Positions 10,503 to 18,415 of a DNA stretch of 64,000 nt are shown here, one piece after another. Numbering within the stretch: the stretch's first letter is position 1; each line of letters opens with the position of its first letter. Below the pieces are notes generated by a model. The model did not search any database and had not been told where the DNA came from. It worked only from the letters and a program-made list of their open reading frames with translations. Where the stretch lies: NCBI RefSeq assembly GCF_030116705.1, contig NZ_JAOTIK010000001.1, positions 4,111,001 to 4,175,000 on the forward strand, given 5' to 3'. Source of the stretch: Streptomyces sp. ML-6. GTDB taxonomy: Bacteria > Actinomycetota > Actinomycetes > Streptomycetales > Streptomycetaceae. A program made the translations under genes and the position numbers.

Positions 10503-10906
10503 GCGGTCCTGCCGCCGGTGACCGCCTCGGACACCCCGCCCGGGAACCCCGCCCACGGCCCCGGCGGTACGGCCCGCGGCCCCGGCGACACGATCCGCGA
10601 ACCGGCGAGTAGGGCGGATTGCGATGTGAGGCTCGCCACGAAACGCACGTTCGGACGGGTTCCGCGACGGCCCGTCGGCCGGTTCACCGAGCGCCACCAT
10701 CGGGCCCGCCGCGCCCCCGCGCCGAATGGCCGGAACTCGCCGGTCCCAGGGGCGCTGATCCGCGCAGCCGCCGCCCTGTGGCCGGTCCGCGCCCCGTGCC
10801 GCGCGCCCGCCGGGAGCCGCGGACGATCACTCCGGGTGATCACCCGGAAGGGGTCTCGCACCCCCCTCGGGAGCGCTTCCCCGGTGGTCCGGCGCGGTGT
10901 CCCGAA
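10503..10906. other. Gap upstream of purF
   Basis: Four hundred bases with no supported gene. Frames reading through it are arginine/proline-rich and lack start signals. The distal end holds the purF promoter. TGATCACTCC/GGGTGATCAC near 10825-10845 forms a short interrupted dyad that might be an operator. Confidence 0.4.
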
Positions 10907-10936
10907 TTCGGACCAGTGGTCGACCTCGCCTACACT
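10907..10936 (+). promoter_or_regulatory. purF promoter (leaderless)
   Basis: A -35-like TTCGGA (10907-10912) and a -10 TACACT (10931-10936) are separated by 18 bp. The GTG start of purF follows seven bases later without a ribosome-binding site, so the mRNA is probably leaderless. Confidence 0.55.
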
Positions 10937-10943
10937 CGGTGGC

Positions 10944-12470
10944 GTGCCTCGTGGTGATGGACGACTCAACCACGACCTGCTCCCCGGAGAGAAGGGCCCC
11001 CAGGACGCTTGCGGCGTCTTCGGTGTCTGGGCTCCGGGCGAAGAGGTCGCCAAGCTCACCTATTTCGGACTGTATGCCCTGCAGCACCGTGGACAGGAGT
11101 CCGCGGGCATCGCAGTGAGCAACGGGTCCCAGATCCTGGTCTTCAAGGACATGGGACTGGTCTCGCAGGTCTTCGACGAAACGTCTCTGGGATCCCTCCA
11201 GGGCCATATCGCGGTCGGTCATGCCCGCTACTCCACCACCGGTGCCTCGGTGTGGGAGAACGCGCAGCCGACGTTCCGTGCCACCGCGCACGGCTCGATC
11301 GCCCTGGGTCACAACGGCAACCTGGTCAACACGGCCCAGCTCGCCGAGATGGTCGCCGACCTTCCCCGCAAGGACGGCCGCGCCACCCAGGTCGCCGCGA
11401 CGAACGACACCGACCTGGTGACCGCCCTGCTCGCCGGCCAGACCGACGACGACGGCAAGCCGCTCACCGTCGAGGAGGCCGCCGCGAAGGTGCTTCCCGA
11501 GGTGAAGGGCGCCTTCTCCCTCGTCTTCATGGACGAGCACACCCTCTACGCGGCCCGCGACCCGCAGGGCATCCGCCCGCTGGTCCTCGGCCGGCTGGAG
11601 CGCGGCTGGGTGGTGGCGTCCGAGACCGCCGCCCTCGACATCTGCGGCGCCAGCTTCGTCCGCGAGATCGAGCCGGGCGAGCTCGTCGCCATCGACGAGA
11701 ACGGCCTGCGCACCTCGCGCTTCGCGGAAGCGAAGCCCAAGGGCTGTGTCTTCGAGTACGTCTACCTGGCCCGCCCCGACACCGACATCGCCGGGCGCAA
11801 CGTCTACCTCTCCCGGGTGGAGATGGGCCGCAGGCTGGCCGCCGAGGCGCCGGTCGAGGCCGACCTGGTCATAGCGACGCCGGAGTCCGGCACCCCCGCC
11901 GCGATCGGTTACGCCGAGGCCAGCGGCATCCCGTTCGGCGCCGGACTGGTGAAGAACGCCTACGTCGGCCGGACCTTCATCCAGCCCTCCCAGACCATCC
12001 GGCAGCTCGGCATCCGGCTCAAGCTGAACCCGCTCAAGGAAGTCATCAAGGGCAAGCGCCTGGTGGTCGTCGACGACTCGATCGTCCGCGGCAACACCCA
12101 GCGCGCACTGGTCCGGATGCTCCGCGAGGCCGGTGCCGCCGAGATCCACATCCGGATCTCGTCCCCGCCGGTCAAGTGGCCGTGCTTCTTCGGCATCGAC
12201 TTCGCCACCCGCGCCGAGCTGATCGCCAACGGCATGTCGGTCGAGGAGATCGGCACGTCGATGGGCGCGGACTCGCTCGCCTACATCTCGCTCGACGCGA
12301 TGGTCGAGGCGACCACGATCGCCAAGCCGAACCTGTGCCGCGCCTGCTTCGACGGCGAGTACCCCATGGAGCTCCCGGACCCGGAGCTGCTCGGCAAGCA
12401 GCTGCTGGAGACCGAGCTGGCGGCGGGCCCGGCGGCGACCGCCGCGACCGACGCGCTGCGCCGCCCGTGA
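10944..12470 (+). CDS. purF: Amidophosphoribosyltransferase
   Basis: A 508-residue enzyme for the first committed step of purine synthesis: PRPP plus glutamine to phosphoribosylamine. The catalytic cysteine of the Ntn glutaminase domain is C23 in QDACGVFGVW, so the first 22 residues are a propeptide removed by self-processing. The PRPP-binding loop is VVVDDSIVRGNTQ (about residues 372-384). Cysteines in KPKGCVFEY, KWPCFFG and NLCRACFDG fit the 4Fe-4S ligands of the B. subtilis-type enzyme. The start is GTG 10944. It is followed 60 bp later by purM and probably co-transcribed with it. Confidence 0.96.
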   Translation: MPRGDGRLNHDLLPGEKGPQDACGVFGVWAPGEEVAKLTYFGLYALQHRGQESAGIAVSNGSQILVFKDMGLVSQVFDETSLGSLQGHIAVGHARYSTTGASVWENAQPTFRATAHGSIALGHNGNLVNTAQLAEMVADLPRKDGRATQVAATNDTDLVTALLAGQTDDDGKPLTVEEAAAKVLPEVKGAFSLVFMDEHTLYAARDPQGIRPLVLGRLERGWVVASETAALDICGASFVREIEPGELVAIDENGLRTSRFAEAKPKGCVFEYVYLARPDTDIAGRNVYLSRVEMGRRLAAEAPVEADLVIATPESGTPAAIGYAEASGIPFGAGLVKNAYVGRTFIQPSQTIRQLGIRLKLNPLKEVIKGKRLVVVDDSIVRGNTQRALVRMLREAGAAEIHIRISSPPVKWPCFFGIDFATRAELIANGMSVEEIGTSMGADSLAYISLDAMVEATTIAKPNLCRACFDGEYPMELPDPELLGKQLLETELAAGPAATAATDALRRP

Positions 12471-12530
12471 CGGCCCGGCCGTCCACCTCCGGCCACCAGC
12501 CCCGTATCTCCACACGAAAGATCCCAGGCA

Positions 12531-13604
12531 ATGTCTGAGACAACAGGTGCTTCCTACGCGGCAGCGGGCGTCGACATCGAGGCCGGCGACCGCGCCGTCG
12601 AGCTGATGAAGGAGTGGGTGAAGAAGACGCAGCGCCCCGAGGTCGCGGGCCTCGGCGGCCTCGGCGGCTTCGCCGGCCTCTTCGACGCCTCGGCCCTCAA
12701 GCGCTACGAGCGTCCGTTGCTGGCCTCCGCGACCGACGGCGTCGGCACGAAGGTCGACCTCGCCCGCAAGATGGGCGTGTACGACACCATCGGCCACGAC
12801 CTCGTCGGCATGGTCGTCGACGACCTGGTCGTCTGCGGCGCCGAGCCGCTGTTCATGACCGACTACATCTGCGTCGGCAAGGTCCACCCCGAGCGGGTCG
12901 CGTCCATCGTGAAGGGCATCGCCGAGGGCTGTGTCCTGGCGGGCTGCGCCCTGGTCGGCGGCGAGACGGCCGAGCACCCGGGCCTCCTCGGCCCGGACGA
13001 CTTCGACGTCGCCGGCGCCGGCACGGGCGTGGTCGAGGCCGACCGGCTGCTGGGCCCGGACCGCATCCGCGAGGGCGACGTGGTGATCGCCATGGCGTCG
13101 TCCGGTCTTCACTCCAACGGGTACTCACTCGTCCGCCACGTCGTCTTCGACCGGGCCGGCTGGTCGCTGGACCGCCAGGTCGAGGAGTTCGGCCGGACCC
13201 TCGGCGAGGAGCTCCTGGAGCCCACCCGGATCTACTCGCTGGACTGCCTGGCCCTCACCCGCACGACCGAGGTCCACGGCTTCAGCCACGTCACCGGCGG
13301 CGGCCTGGCCAACAACCTGGCCCGGGTCATCCCGGACGGACTGCACGCCAGGGTCGACCGTTCCACCTGGACGCCCGGCGCGGTCTTCGACGTGGTCGGC
13401 CGGACGGGACGGGTCGAGCAGCTGGAGCTGGAGAAGACGCTGAACATGGGCGTCGGCATGATCGCGATCGTCCCGGCCGAGTCCGTGGACGCGGCACTGA
13501 CGACGCTGGCCGACCGCGGGGTCGACTCCTGGGTCGCGGGCGAGATCATCGGGCGCGGGACGCACACCTCGGGTGCGGAGCTCGTCGGCGAGTACGCCCG
13601 CTAG
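12531..13604 (+). CDS. purM: Phosphoribosylformylglycinamidine cyclo-ligase
   Basis: A 357-residue AIR synthetase that converts FGAM to AIR, the step directly after PurSQL. It has the PurM/PurL fold signatures: ATDGVGTKVDLARKMG for nucleotide and substrate binding, DLVVCGAEPLFMTDY, LVGGETAEHPG and SGLHSNGYSLVR. FSHVTGGGLANNLARV starts the C-terminal domain. Start and length match the family. A hairpin lies 41 nt past the stop. Confidence 0.96.
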   Translation: MSETTGASYAAAGVDIEAGDRAVELMKEWVKKTQRPEVAGLGGLGGFAGLFDASALKRYERPLLASATDGVGTKVDLARKMGVYDTIGHDLVGMVVDDLVVCGAEPLFMTDYICVGKVHPERVASIVKGIAEGCVLAGCALVGGETAEHPGLLGPDDFDVAGAGTGVVEADRLLGPDRIREGDVVIAMASSGLHSNGYSLVRHVVFDRAGWSLDRQVEEFGRTLGEELLEPTRIYSLDCLALTRTTEVHGFSHVTGGGLANNLARVIPDGLHARVDRSTWTPGAVFDVVGRTGRVEQLELEKTLNMGVGMIAIVPAESVDAALTTLADRGVDSWVAGEIIGRGTHTSGAELVGEYAR

Positions 13605-13644
13605 GCATCGATGGGACACCGGGACGACCTGGTGCGACCCGGAC

Positions 13645-13672
13645 GTGCACACCGGGACCGCCCGGTGTGCAC
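13645..13672 (+). terminator. Terminator of purFM
   Basis: GTGCACACCGGG pairs perfectly with CCCGGTGTGCAC around an ACCG loop, just after the purM stop. Confidence 0.75.
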
Positions 13673-13791
13673 GGAGCCCCGCCCCTCCCGACCACCGGAA
13701 TCCCGGCAGGCCGGACGGGCGGGGAGCACCGCGTGGACACCGGGTTCCGTGCCCGGCTCACGCGGGGGAGGACCGGGCCGGGGCAGCACAG

Positions 13792-13822
13792 AACCCGGCC
13801 CGGGACAAGCCCGGACCGGGTT
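13792..13822 (-). terminator. Terminator of the DUF3073 gene
   Basis: AACCCGG-CCCGG and CCGG-ACCGGGTT form a stem with one wobble, 18 nt beyond the stop of the leftward DUF3073 gene. It is placed convergently with the purM terminator. Confidence 0.65.
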
Positions 13823-13839
13823 GATGTGTCAGCGCGAGG

Positions 13840-14094
13840 TCAAGCGCCGCGGCGCTGTGACGACGGACTGGACTTGTCGTCCTCGTCCTCGTCCTCGTCG
13901 TCGTTGTACAGATCCGCGTACCGTGCGTACGGGTCATCCTCCTCGTCGTCCTCGAACGGCTCCGCGTTCGGTGGCTGACTGGAAGGCGTTGCGCCCAGCT
14001 CATTGGCCAGACGCGACAGGTCAGTCCCGCCGGTGCTGTACTTCAGCTGGCGGGCGACCTTTGTCTGCTTGGCCTTTGCCCGGCCGCGCCCCAT
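13840..14094 (-). CDS. DUF3073 family protein
   Basis: An 84-residue actinobacterial protein. The basic N-terminus (GRGRAKAKQTKVARQLKYS) is the family hallmark, followed by TDLSRLANELG and a very acidic tail of Asp/Glu blocks ending in a short basic patch. ATG 14094 begins the conserved motif. An upstream in-frame ATG at 14151 would add unconserved residues. The function is not known. The mixed basic and acidic character suggests nucleic-acid or ribosome contact, which is only a guess. It sits between purM and vdh, as in other Streptomyces. Confidence 0.88.
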   Translation of the reverse strand: MGRGRAKAKQTKVARQLKYSTGGTDLSRLANELGATPSSQPPNAEPFEDDEEDDPYARYADLYNDDEDEDEDDKSSPSSQRRGA

Positions 14095-14409
14095 GGCTCG
14101 ACCCCCTCGGTGACGGGGCTCGACGGCCCCAGAGTCTTGACACGCGTTCATGTTTCAGGACGGACTCTCGTATGGAGAGACCGTGCCCGTAGGGCTTCAA
14201 CGGTACCTGCTTCCGCGGCCATACGGTACGCCGCCCGCATCACGCACCCCGGAAGGAGACCTGCGAGGAGCCCCGTCCTTGCTGGTCAACTGCGATTTTA
14301 ACCTCTTCTGGGCAGGCGACCCGCCGACCGGCGTGAGTCTTGTCTCCCCGGTCGGCGGCCGCACGCCCCGATCCGTCGCCGCACACGTACGGCGACGGAT
14401 CGGCGACAG

Positions 14410-15501
14410 TCAGCTACGGCGCGCTTCGGCCATCCGCTGCTCGGCGATCCGGTCGGCCGCGGCGGCCGGCGGAATGCCGTCGGCCTTCGCACGTGCGAAT
14501 ATGGCCAGCGTGGTGTCGAAGATCTTGGTCGCCTTCGCCTTGCACCGGTCGAAGTCGAAGCCGTGCAGCTCGTCGGCGACCTGGATGACACCGCCCGCGT
14601 TCACCACGTAGTCGGGTGCGTACAGGATGGCGCGGTCCGACAGGTCCTTCTCGACACCGGAGTGCGCGAGCTGGTTGTTGGCCGCACCGCACACGACCTT
14701 GGCGGTGAGCACCGGGACGGTCTCGTCGTTCAGGGCGCCGCCGAGCGCGCACGGGGCGTAGATGTCGAGGCCCTCGGTGCGGATCAGCGCGTCGGTGTCC
14801 GCCGCGACGGAGACCTCGGGGTGCCGCTCGGTGATCCGGCGCACGGATTCCTCCCGGACGTCCGTGATCACGACCTCCGCACCGTCCGAGAGCAGGTGCT
14901 CGACCAGGTGGTGGCCGACCTTGCCGACTCCGGCGACCCCCACTTTTCGGCCACGCAGCGTCGGGTCGCCCCAGAGGTGCTGGGCCGAGGCCCGCATGCC
15001 CTGGAAGACACCGAAGGAGGTGAGCACCGAGGAGTCGCCGGCGCCGCCGTTCTCGGGGGAGCGGCCGGTGGTCCAGCGGCACTCGCGGGCGACGACATCC
15101 ATGTCGGTGACGTAGGTGCCGACGTCGCAGGCGGTCACGTAGCGCCCGCCGAGCGAGGCCACGAACCGCCCGTAGGCCAGCAGCAGCTCCTCCGTCTTGA
15201 TCCTCTCCGGGTCGCCGATGATGACGGCCTTGCCGCCGCCGTGGTCGAGACCGGCCATGGCGTTCTTGTACGACATGCCGCGCGCGAGGTTCAGCGCGTC
15301 CGCGACGGCCTCCCCCTCGGAGGCGTACGGATAGAAGCGGGTGCCGCCGAGGGCCGGGCCCAGGGCGGTGGAGTGGATGGCGATCACGGCCTTGAGGCCG
15401 GTGGCACGGTCCTGGCAGAGCACGACTTGCTCGTGGCCCCCCTGCTCCGAGCGGAACAGGGTGTGCAGTACATCAGCAGGCGCGCCGGTCACATCGGTCA
15501 C
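14410..15501 (-). CDS. vdh: Valine (branched-chain amino acid) dehydrogenase
   Basis: A 363-residue NAD-dependent Glu/Leu/Phe/Val dehydrogenase that deaminates valine, leucine and isoleucine oxidatively. In Streptomyces this feeds precursors to fatty acids and polyketides. The glycine-rich substrate loop [12 protein letters not shown] and the catalytic-lysine segment [19 protein letters not shown] lie in the N-terminal domain. The Rossmann motif is [23 protein letters not shown] and [10 protein letters not shown] belong to the cofactor domain. The GTG at 15501 gives the expected length. The sequence closely resembles what I recall of S. coelicolor Vdh. Confidence 0.93.
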   Translation of the reverse strand: MTDVTGAPADVLHTLFRSEQGGHEQVVLCQDRATGLKAVIAIHSTALGPALGGTRFYPYASEGEAVADALNLARGMSYKNAMAGLDHGGGKAVIIGDPERIKTEELLLAYGRFVASLGGRYVTACDVGTYVTDMDVVARECRWTTGRSPENGGAGDSSVLTSFGVFQGMRASAQHLWGDPTLRGRKVGVAGVGKVGHHLVEHLLSDGAEVVITDVREESVRRITERHPEVSVAADTDALIRTEGLDIYAPCALGGALNDETVPVLTAKVVCGAANNQLAHSGVEKDLSDRAILYAPDYVVNAGGVIQVADELHGFDFDRCKAKATKIFDTTLAIFARAKADGIPPAAAADRIAEQRMAEARRS

Positions 15502-15676
15502 TGTGGTGACTCCCAAGTACGAAGCGGCGGAGGACCCTCCTGAAGGTGGGGAGGGCCGCGGACCGGCCGACATGGCAGGTCCGACTGGGCAAGAGCGTAA
15601 GTCCTACGCGCACGTAGATCTGTTCCGGTGCCGAGATCACCCCCCGGCGGAGTACCGGCATGACACGATCTGCTGC

Positions 15677-16519
15677 ATGTCGGTGGTGTCTTCGGTGCTC
15701 GTTCCCTACGCGTCCTACCTCCGGGTGTACGAGCCGCTGGCCGCCTTCCCGGAGCCCGAACGGAGCCACTGGGCCCGGTACGCGGAGCGCTCCGGACGCC
15801 CCACGGCCCAGGACGAACTGCGCCGCTCGCTGGCCGACTTGGCGGCCACGCCGCCGGTCGCGGTGCCGGCGCACGAGAGCGGGGACGCGTTCGTCGTCGA
15901 GACGGACGGGGTGGTGTGCGTCTGTCCGTGGCGGACCCGGCTGCGCGGCTGGCTGGCCCTGGAGGAACTGGCCGAGATGTTCCCCGCCCCCGTGCTCGAC
16001 GCGGTGCTGCCGCCGGTGGTGCGCGGGCAGGCGGTCGCGGACCACGAGCGGTGGGCGGAGCGGAATCCGGACGCCAGACCGTGGATCCGCACCTCGGTGT
16101 GGCAGGTGCCGGTGCGCTGGTTCGTGCTCTTCTCCGACGAGGAGCGGGAGTACGCGGCGGGCGGCGACGGCGCGGCGCCCGTGCTGCGGTACCGGACGCC
16201 CATGGTGCAGGCCCGGCGGCGGCTGGCGCGGGCGCTGCGGACCATGCGGGAGGCGGTGGACGAGGGCCCGCTGATCGAGGGGCTCGTGGACGTGGGGCGC
16301 TGGCTGGAGGAGTTCCATCCGCGGGCGCTGGTCGAGCTGGACTACGCGGGTCTGGTGCACGCCCTGCCGGCCGGGCAGCTCGCCGGGGACCGGTCGGCCG
16401 CCGACGTGGCCGAGGGCCTCGAGGCGCTGCGGGCCGGTGACACCGAGGGGGCGAGCGAGGCGTACGGACGGCTGGCGGAGCGCTGGCGGGCGGTGAAAGA
16501 TCGTCAGTTCGCGAACTGA
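15677..16519 (+). CDS. Conserved Streptomyces protein of unknown function
   Basis: A 280-residue soluble protein with no recognised domain. It is acidic, rich in Trp, Arg and Ala, and contains VVCVCPWRTRLRGWLALEEL, WQVPVRWFVLFSDEER and a helical C-terminal half ending in AYGRLAERWRAVKDRQFAN. ATG 15677 begins MSVVSSVLVPYASYL. No ribosome-binding site is evident and CACGAT lies seven bases before it, so translation may be leaderless. It is divergent from vdh and upstream of bldC, and a gene of this type occupies the same slot in S. coelicolor (SCO4090, from memory). A 20-bp palindrome spans its stop codon. Confidence 0.8.
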   Translation: MSVVSSVLVPYASYLRVYEPLAAFPEPERSHWARYAERSGRPTAQDELRRSLADLAATPPVAVPAHESGDAFVVETDGVVCVCPWRTRLRGWLALEELAEMFPAPVLDAVLPPVVRGQAVADHERWAERNPDARPWIRTSVWQVPVRWFVLFSDEEREYAAGGDGAAPVLRYRTPMVQARRRLARALRTMREAVDEGPLIEGLVDVGRWLEEFHPRALVELDYAGLVHALPAGQLAGDRSAADVAEGLEALRAGDTEGASEAYGRLAERWRAVKDRQFAN

Positions 16520-16521
16520 CG
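16502..16521. other. 20-bp perfect palindrome over a stop codon
   Basis: CGTCAGTTCGCGAACTGACG is fully self-complementary and includes the last codons and TGA of the preceding gene. With no loop it is a better protein-binding dyad than a terminator, though it could also extrude or act in mRNA decay. Confidence 0.5.
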
Positions 16522-17055
16522 GGGCGCGATCCGCGTCCGTGATCTTGTATCCATGTGAGGTGAACCGGTGCCCCGTGCGGCACGTGGGGACGTGGAGGCG
16601 GAAGTCCGTCCGGGACCTACGTCCCGAACCGGGCCTTTGCCTCAAGCGTGATGGATAGCACTAACTGGGCCCTTGCGCCGTTCCCTACTCCTCGTGCCAA
16701 AATAGGACAAGGAGTCCGGGGAGGGCTCCTTCCGTCCAACTAAGGGCGGATTGCTCTGCATTGCACGCTATGGGGGGTCTGGTGGCTCCTGATCGCTCTG
16801 TGACTGATCGTCACGGCGGTGTGACTGTCCGCTATGGCATGGTCCATCGGCTTCCGTCGCTGATGAACACCTGGGAGGGCAATTCCATCGGTTTGGCCGA
16901 CGTGGCTGGACGGATGGTGTAGTTGTAGTGCCGAGGACAAGCCGTTCGTCCTATAACCGACTCGGCCCGCGTCCGCCATTTCGGGCAACGCGGGTCAAGG
17001 TGCAGAATTTAGAGGAAAGAACCGAGATGGTTCGGTTCTCCCGAGGAGGCCGCTC
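16522..17055 (+). other. bldC upstream region and 5' leader
   Basis: A 534-bp gap with no supported gene. A hairpin AAGGAGTCC-GGGGA-GGGCTCCTT (16709-16731) could end upstream transcription. Nearer the gene, AGAACCGA-GATGGT-TCGGTTCT (17018-17039) makes an 8-bp stem that stops seven bases before the GAGGAGG ribosome-binding sequence of bldC. This sits where it could affect ribosome loading or mRNA stability. Promoters were not pinned down, though TATAAC at 16952-16957 is a possible -10 box. Confidence 0.5.
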
Positions 17056-17262
17056 ATGACTGCTCGCACCCCTGATGCCGAGCCGCTGCTGACCCCGGCT
17101 GAGGTTGCCACGATGTTCCGCGTGGACCCGAAGACGGTTACCCGCTGGGCAAAGGCCGGCAAGCTCACGTCCATCCGTACGCTCGGTGGACACCGCCGGT
17201 ACCGCGAGGCAGAGGTCCGCGCACTGCTTGCGGGTATTCCGCAGCAGCGCAGCGAGGCCTGA
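17056..17262 (+). CDS. bldC: Developmental transcriptional regulator BldC
   Basis: A 68-residue MerR-like DNA-binding protein with a single winged helix-turn-helix and no effector or coiled-coil domain. LLTPAEVATMFRVDPKTVTR is the HTH, and LTSIRTLGGHRRYREAEVRA forms the wing. BldC binds co-operatively as head-to-tail oligomers on direct repeats and delays entry into development in Streptomyces. The ATG is preceded by a strong GAGGAGG. It is monocistronic, with a long leader upstream and an exceptional terminator downstream. The sequence matches what I recall of S. coelicolor BldC (SCO4091) essentially throughout. Confidence 0.97.
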   Translation: MTARTPDAEPLLTPAEVATMFRVDPKTVTRWAKAGKLTSIRTLGGHRRYREAEVRALLAGIPQQRSEA

Positions 17263-17390
17263 CACACCCCCTGCGTCGCGCAACAACCGGGCTTCCGGGT
17301 CCCCCAACCCGTACAGGCCCACCCCATGCTCCATATGACGGGCGCCCGCCCCAACGGGCGCCATACCTGTGAAATGCGGGTGCGTCGTTC

Positions 17391-17424
17391 GATCGCGCTG
17401 GACTCCGCCGAGTCCAGCGCGATC
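17391..17424 (+). terminator. Intrinsic terminator of bldC
   Basis: GATCGCGCTGGACTC and its perfect complement form a 15-bp stem with a CGCC loop, followed by TTTTTG. It is the most canonical rho-independent terminator in the window. A second hairpin, GGCGCCCG/CGGGCGCC, lies at 17341-17362. Confidence 0.9.
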
Positions 17425-18174
17425 TTTTTGTGTCCGCGCACGCCCGAGCACGCCCGCGTGTTCCCGTACGCGCCTGTAGTCGCCCGTGTGTTCGTACGTT
17501 CGTGCGCGCTCCCGGGCGGGTCCACGGGTGACCGGGCCGGGCCGTCCGAGGAGGCCGGGACGGGGCGGGCCGGGATGGTCCCACGGGACTCTCGTCCAGG
17601 TGGTGCAATTGCACATATTAAATTCGGCAGTTGTAGGACGGGTGTAAGGTCACCCCTTCTCAAAACTGCTTGAGTGACTCCCGTCACACCGCATGGATCC
17701 TGCTGCTGACGAGCCTGCCACCGCCGGGGAGCGGAACGCCTCGCCATTGGTCGCTCGCCGGGGGGACTTTCGTCCCGGCTTTCCTGTGCGCGGGGATTTC
17801 CGCCCCGGCCCTCCCGGGCGCCTCCGGCGCCTCGGGGGCGGCGCGGGCGGTCCGGGGCGGGAAATGGGTCCGAAAGGCCGTCAGAAGGCCCCTGGCGGGC
17901 CGCGTGGGCCCGTCCGTGGAGCGGGCGGGGCCGGTGCCGGGCCGACGGCGACGCGGGACGGCCGGCCGGGGGCGTGGGTGAGGAGGCCTGGAGTGCGGGC
18001 GGGGGAGGGGTGGTCCGGGTGGCGGTCCGGTGCGGGGTGGACGCGAGGCGTGGGCGGGTGTGCGGATGCCCGTCGCAGTGCGAGCCACCCCCGGTGGATC
18101 GTGGTCCGTACTGGGAGAAGGGGCGGCTCCTGACGCCCTGACTGCTCGTCGGCAATCACCGGAGCCACGACACG
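17425..18174. other. Non-coding stretch between bldC and tRNA-Asp
   Basis: About 750 bp with no convincing gene. Frames on both strands are open only because of GC bias and encode Gly/Arg/Pro low complexity. Around 17600-17665 there is an AT-rich island containing the palindrome TGCAATTGCA, with TTGCAC...TAGGAC spaced like a promoter. What it would transcribe is unclear. Confidence 0.4.
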
Positions 18175-18207
18175 CGAAAGCCCGGATCCAGGGGATCCGG
18201 GCTTTCG
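18175..18207 (-). terminator. Terminator of tRNA-Asp
   Basis: CGAAAGCCCGGATCC pairs with GATCCGGGCTTTCG around a short loop, immediately 3' of the leftward tRNA-Asp. Confidence 0.8.
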
Positions 18208-18213
18208 TCACTG

Positions 18214-18288
18214 CGGTCCTGACGGGATTTGAACCCGCGGCCTCCACCTTGACAGGGTGGCGAGCACTCCAAACTGCTCCACAGGACC
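18214..18288 (-). tRNA. tRNA-Asp (GTC)
   Basis: A 75-nt cloverleaf on the minus strand with acceptor GGTCCTG/CAGGACC, anticodon stem CCACC/GGTGG with loop CTGTCAA (GTC), T-loop TTCAAAT and discriminator G, without CCA. It appears identical to the tRNA-Asp at 24913-24987. Confidence 0.95.
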
Positions 18289-18393
18289 AGGTTTTCGCCG
18301 CCTGCCTTGCGGCTGGCTGCGAAGACAGACTGTACAGCAGGTCAGAGGGTCAGGTCGAACTCACCGATGGTGGTGACTCCGTCACCGCGGAAG

Positions 18394-18413
18394 GGGCCCG
18401 TCCGGGCGGGCCC
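18394..18413 (-). terminator. Candidate hrpA terminator
   Basis: GGGCCCG-TCCGGG-CGGGCCC, a 7-bp all-GC stem, lies directly after the hrpA stop on the minus strand. No U-tract follows. Confidence 0.45.
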
Positions 18414-18415
18414 GC

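Noticed and set aside
17670..18133. Possible small genes between bldC and tRNA-Asp
   Set aside because: Overlapping frames on both strands are equally open, low complexity and without ribosome-binding sites.
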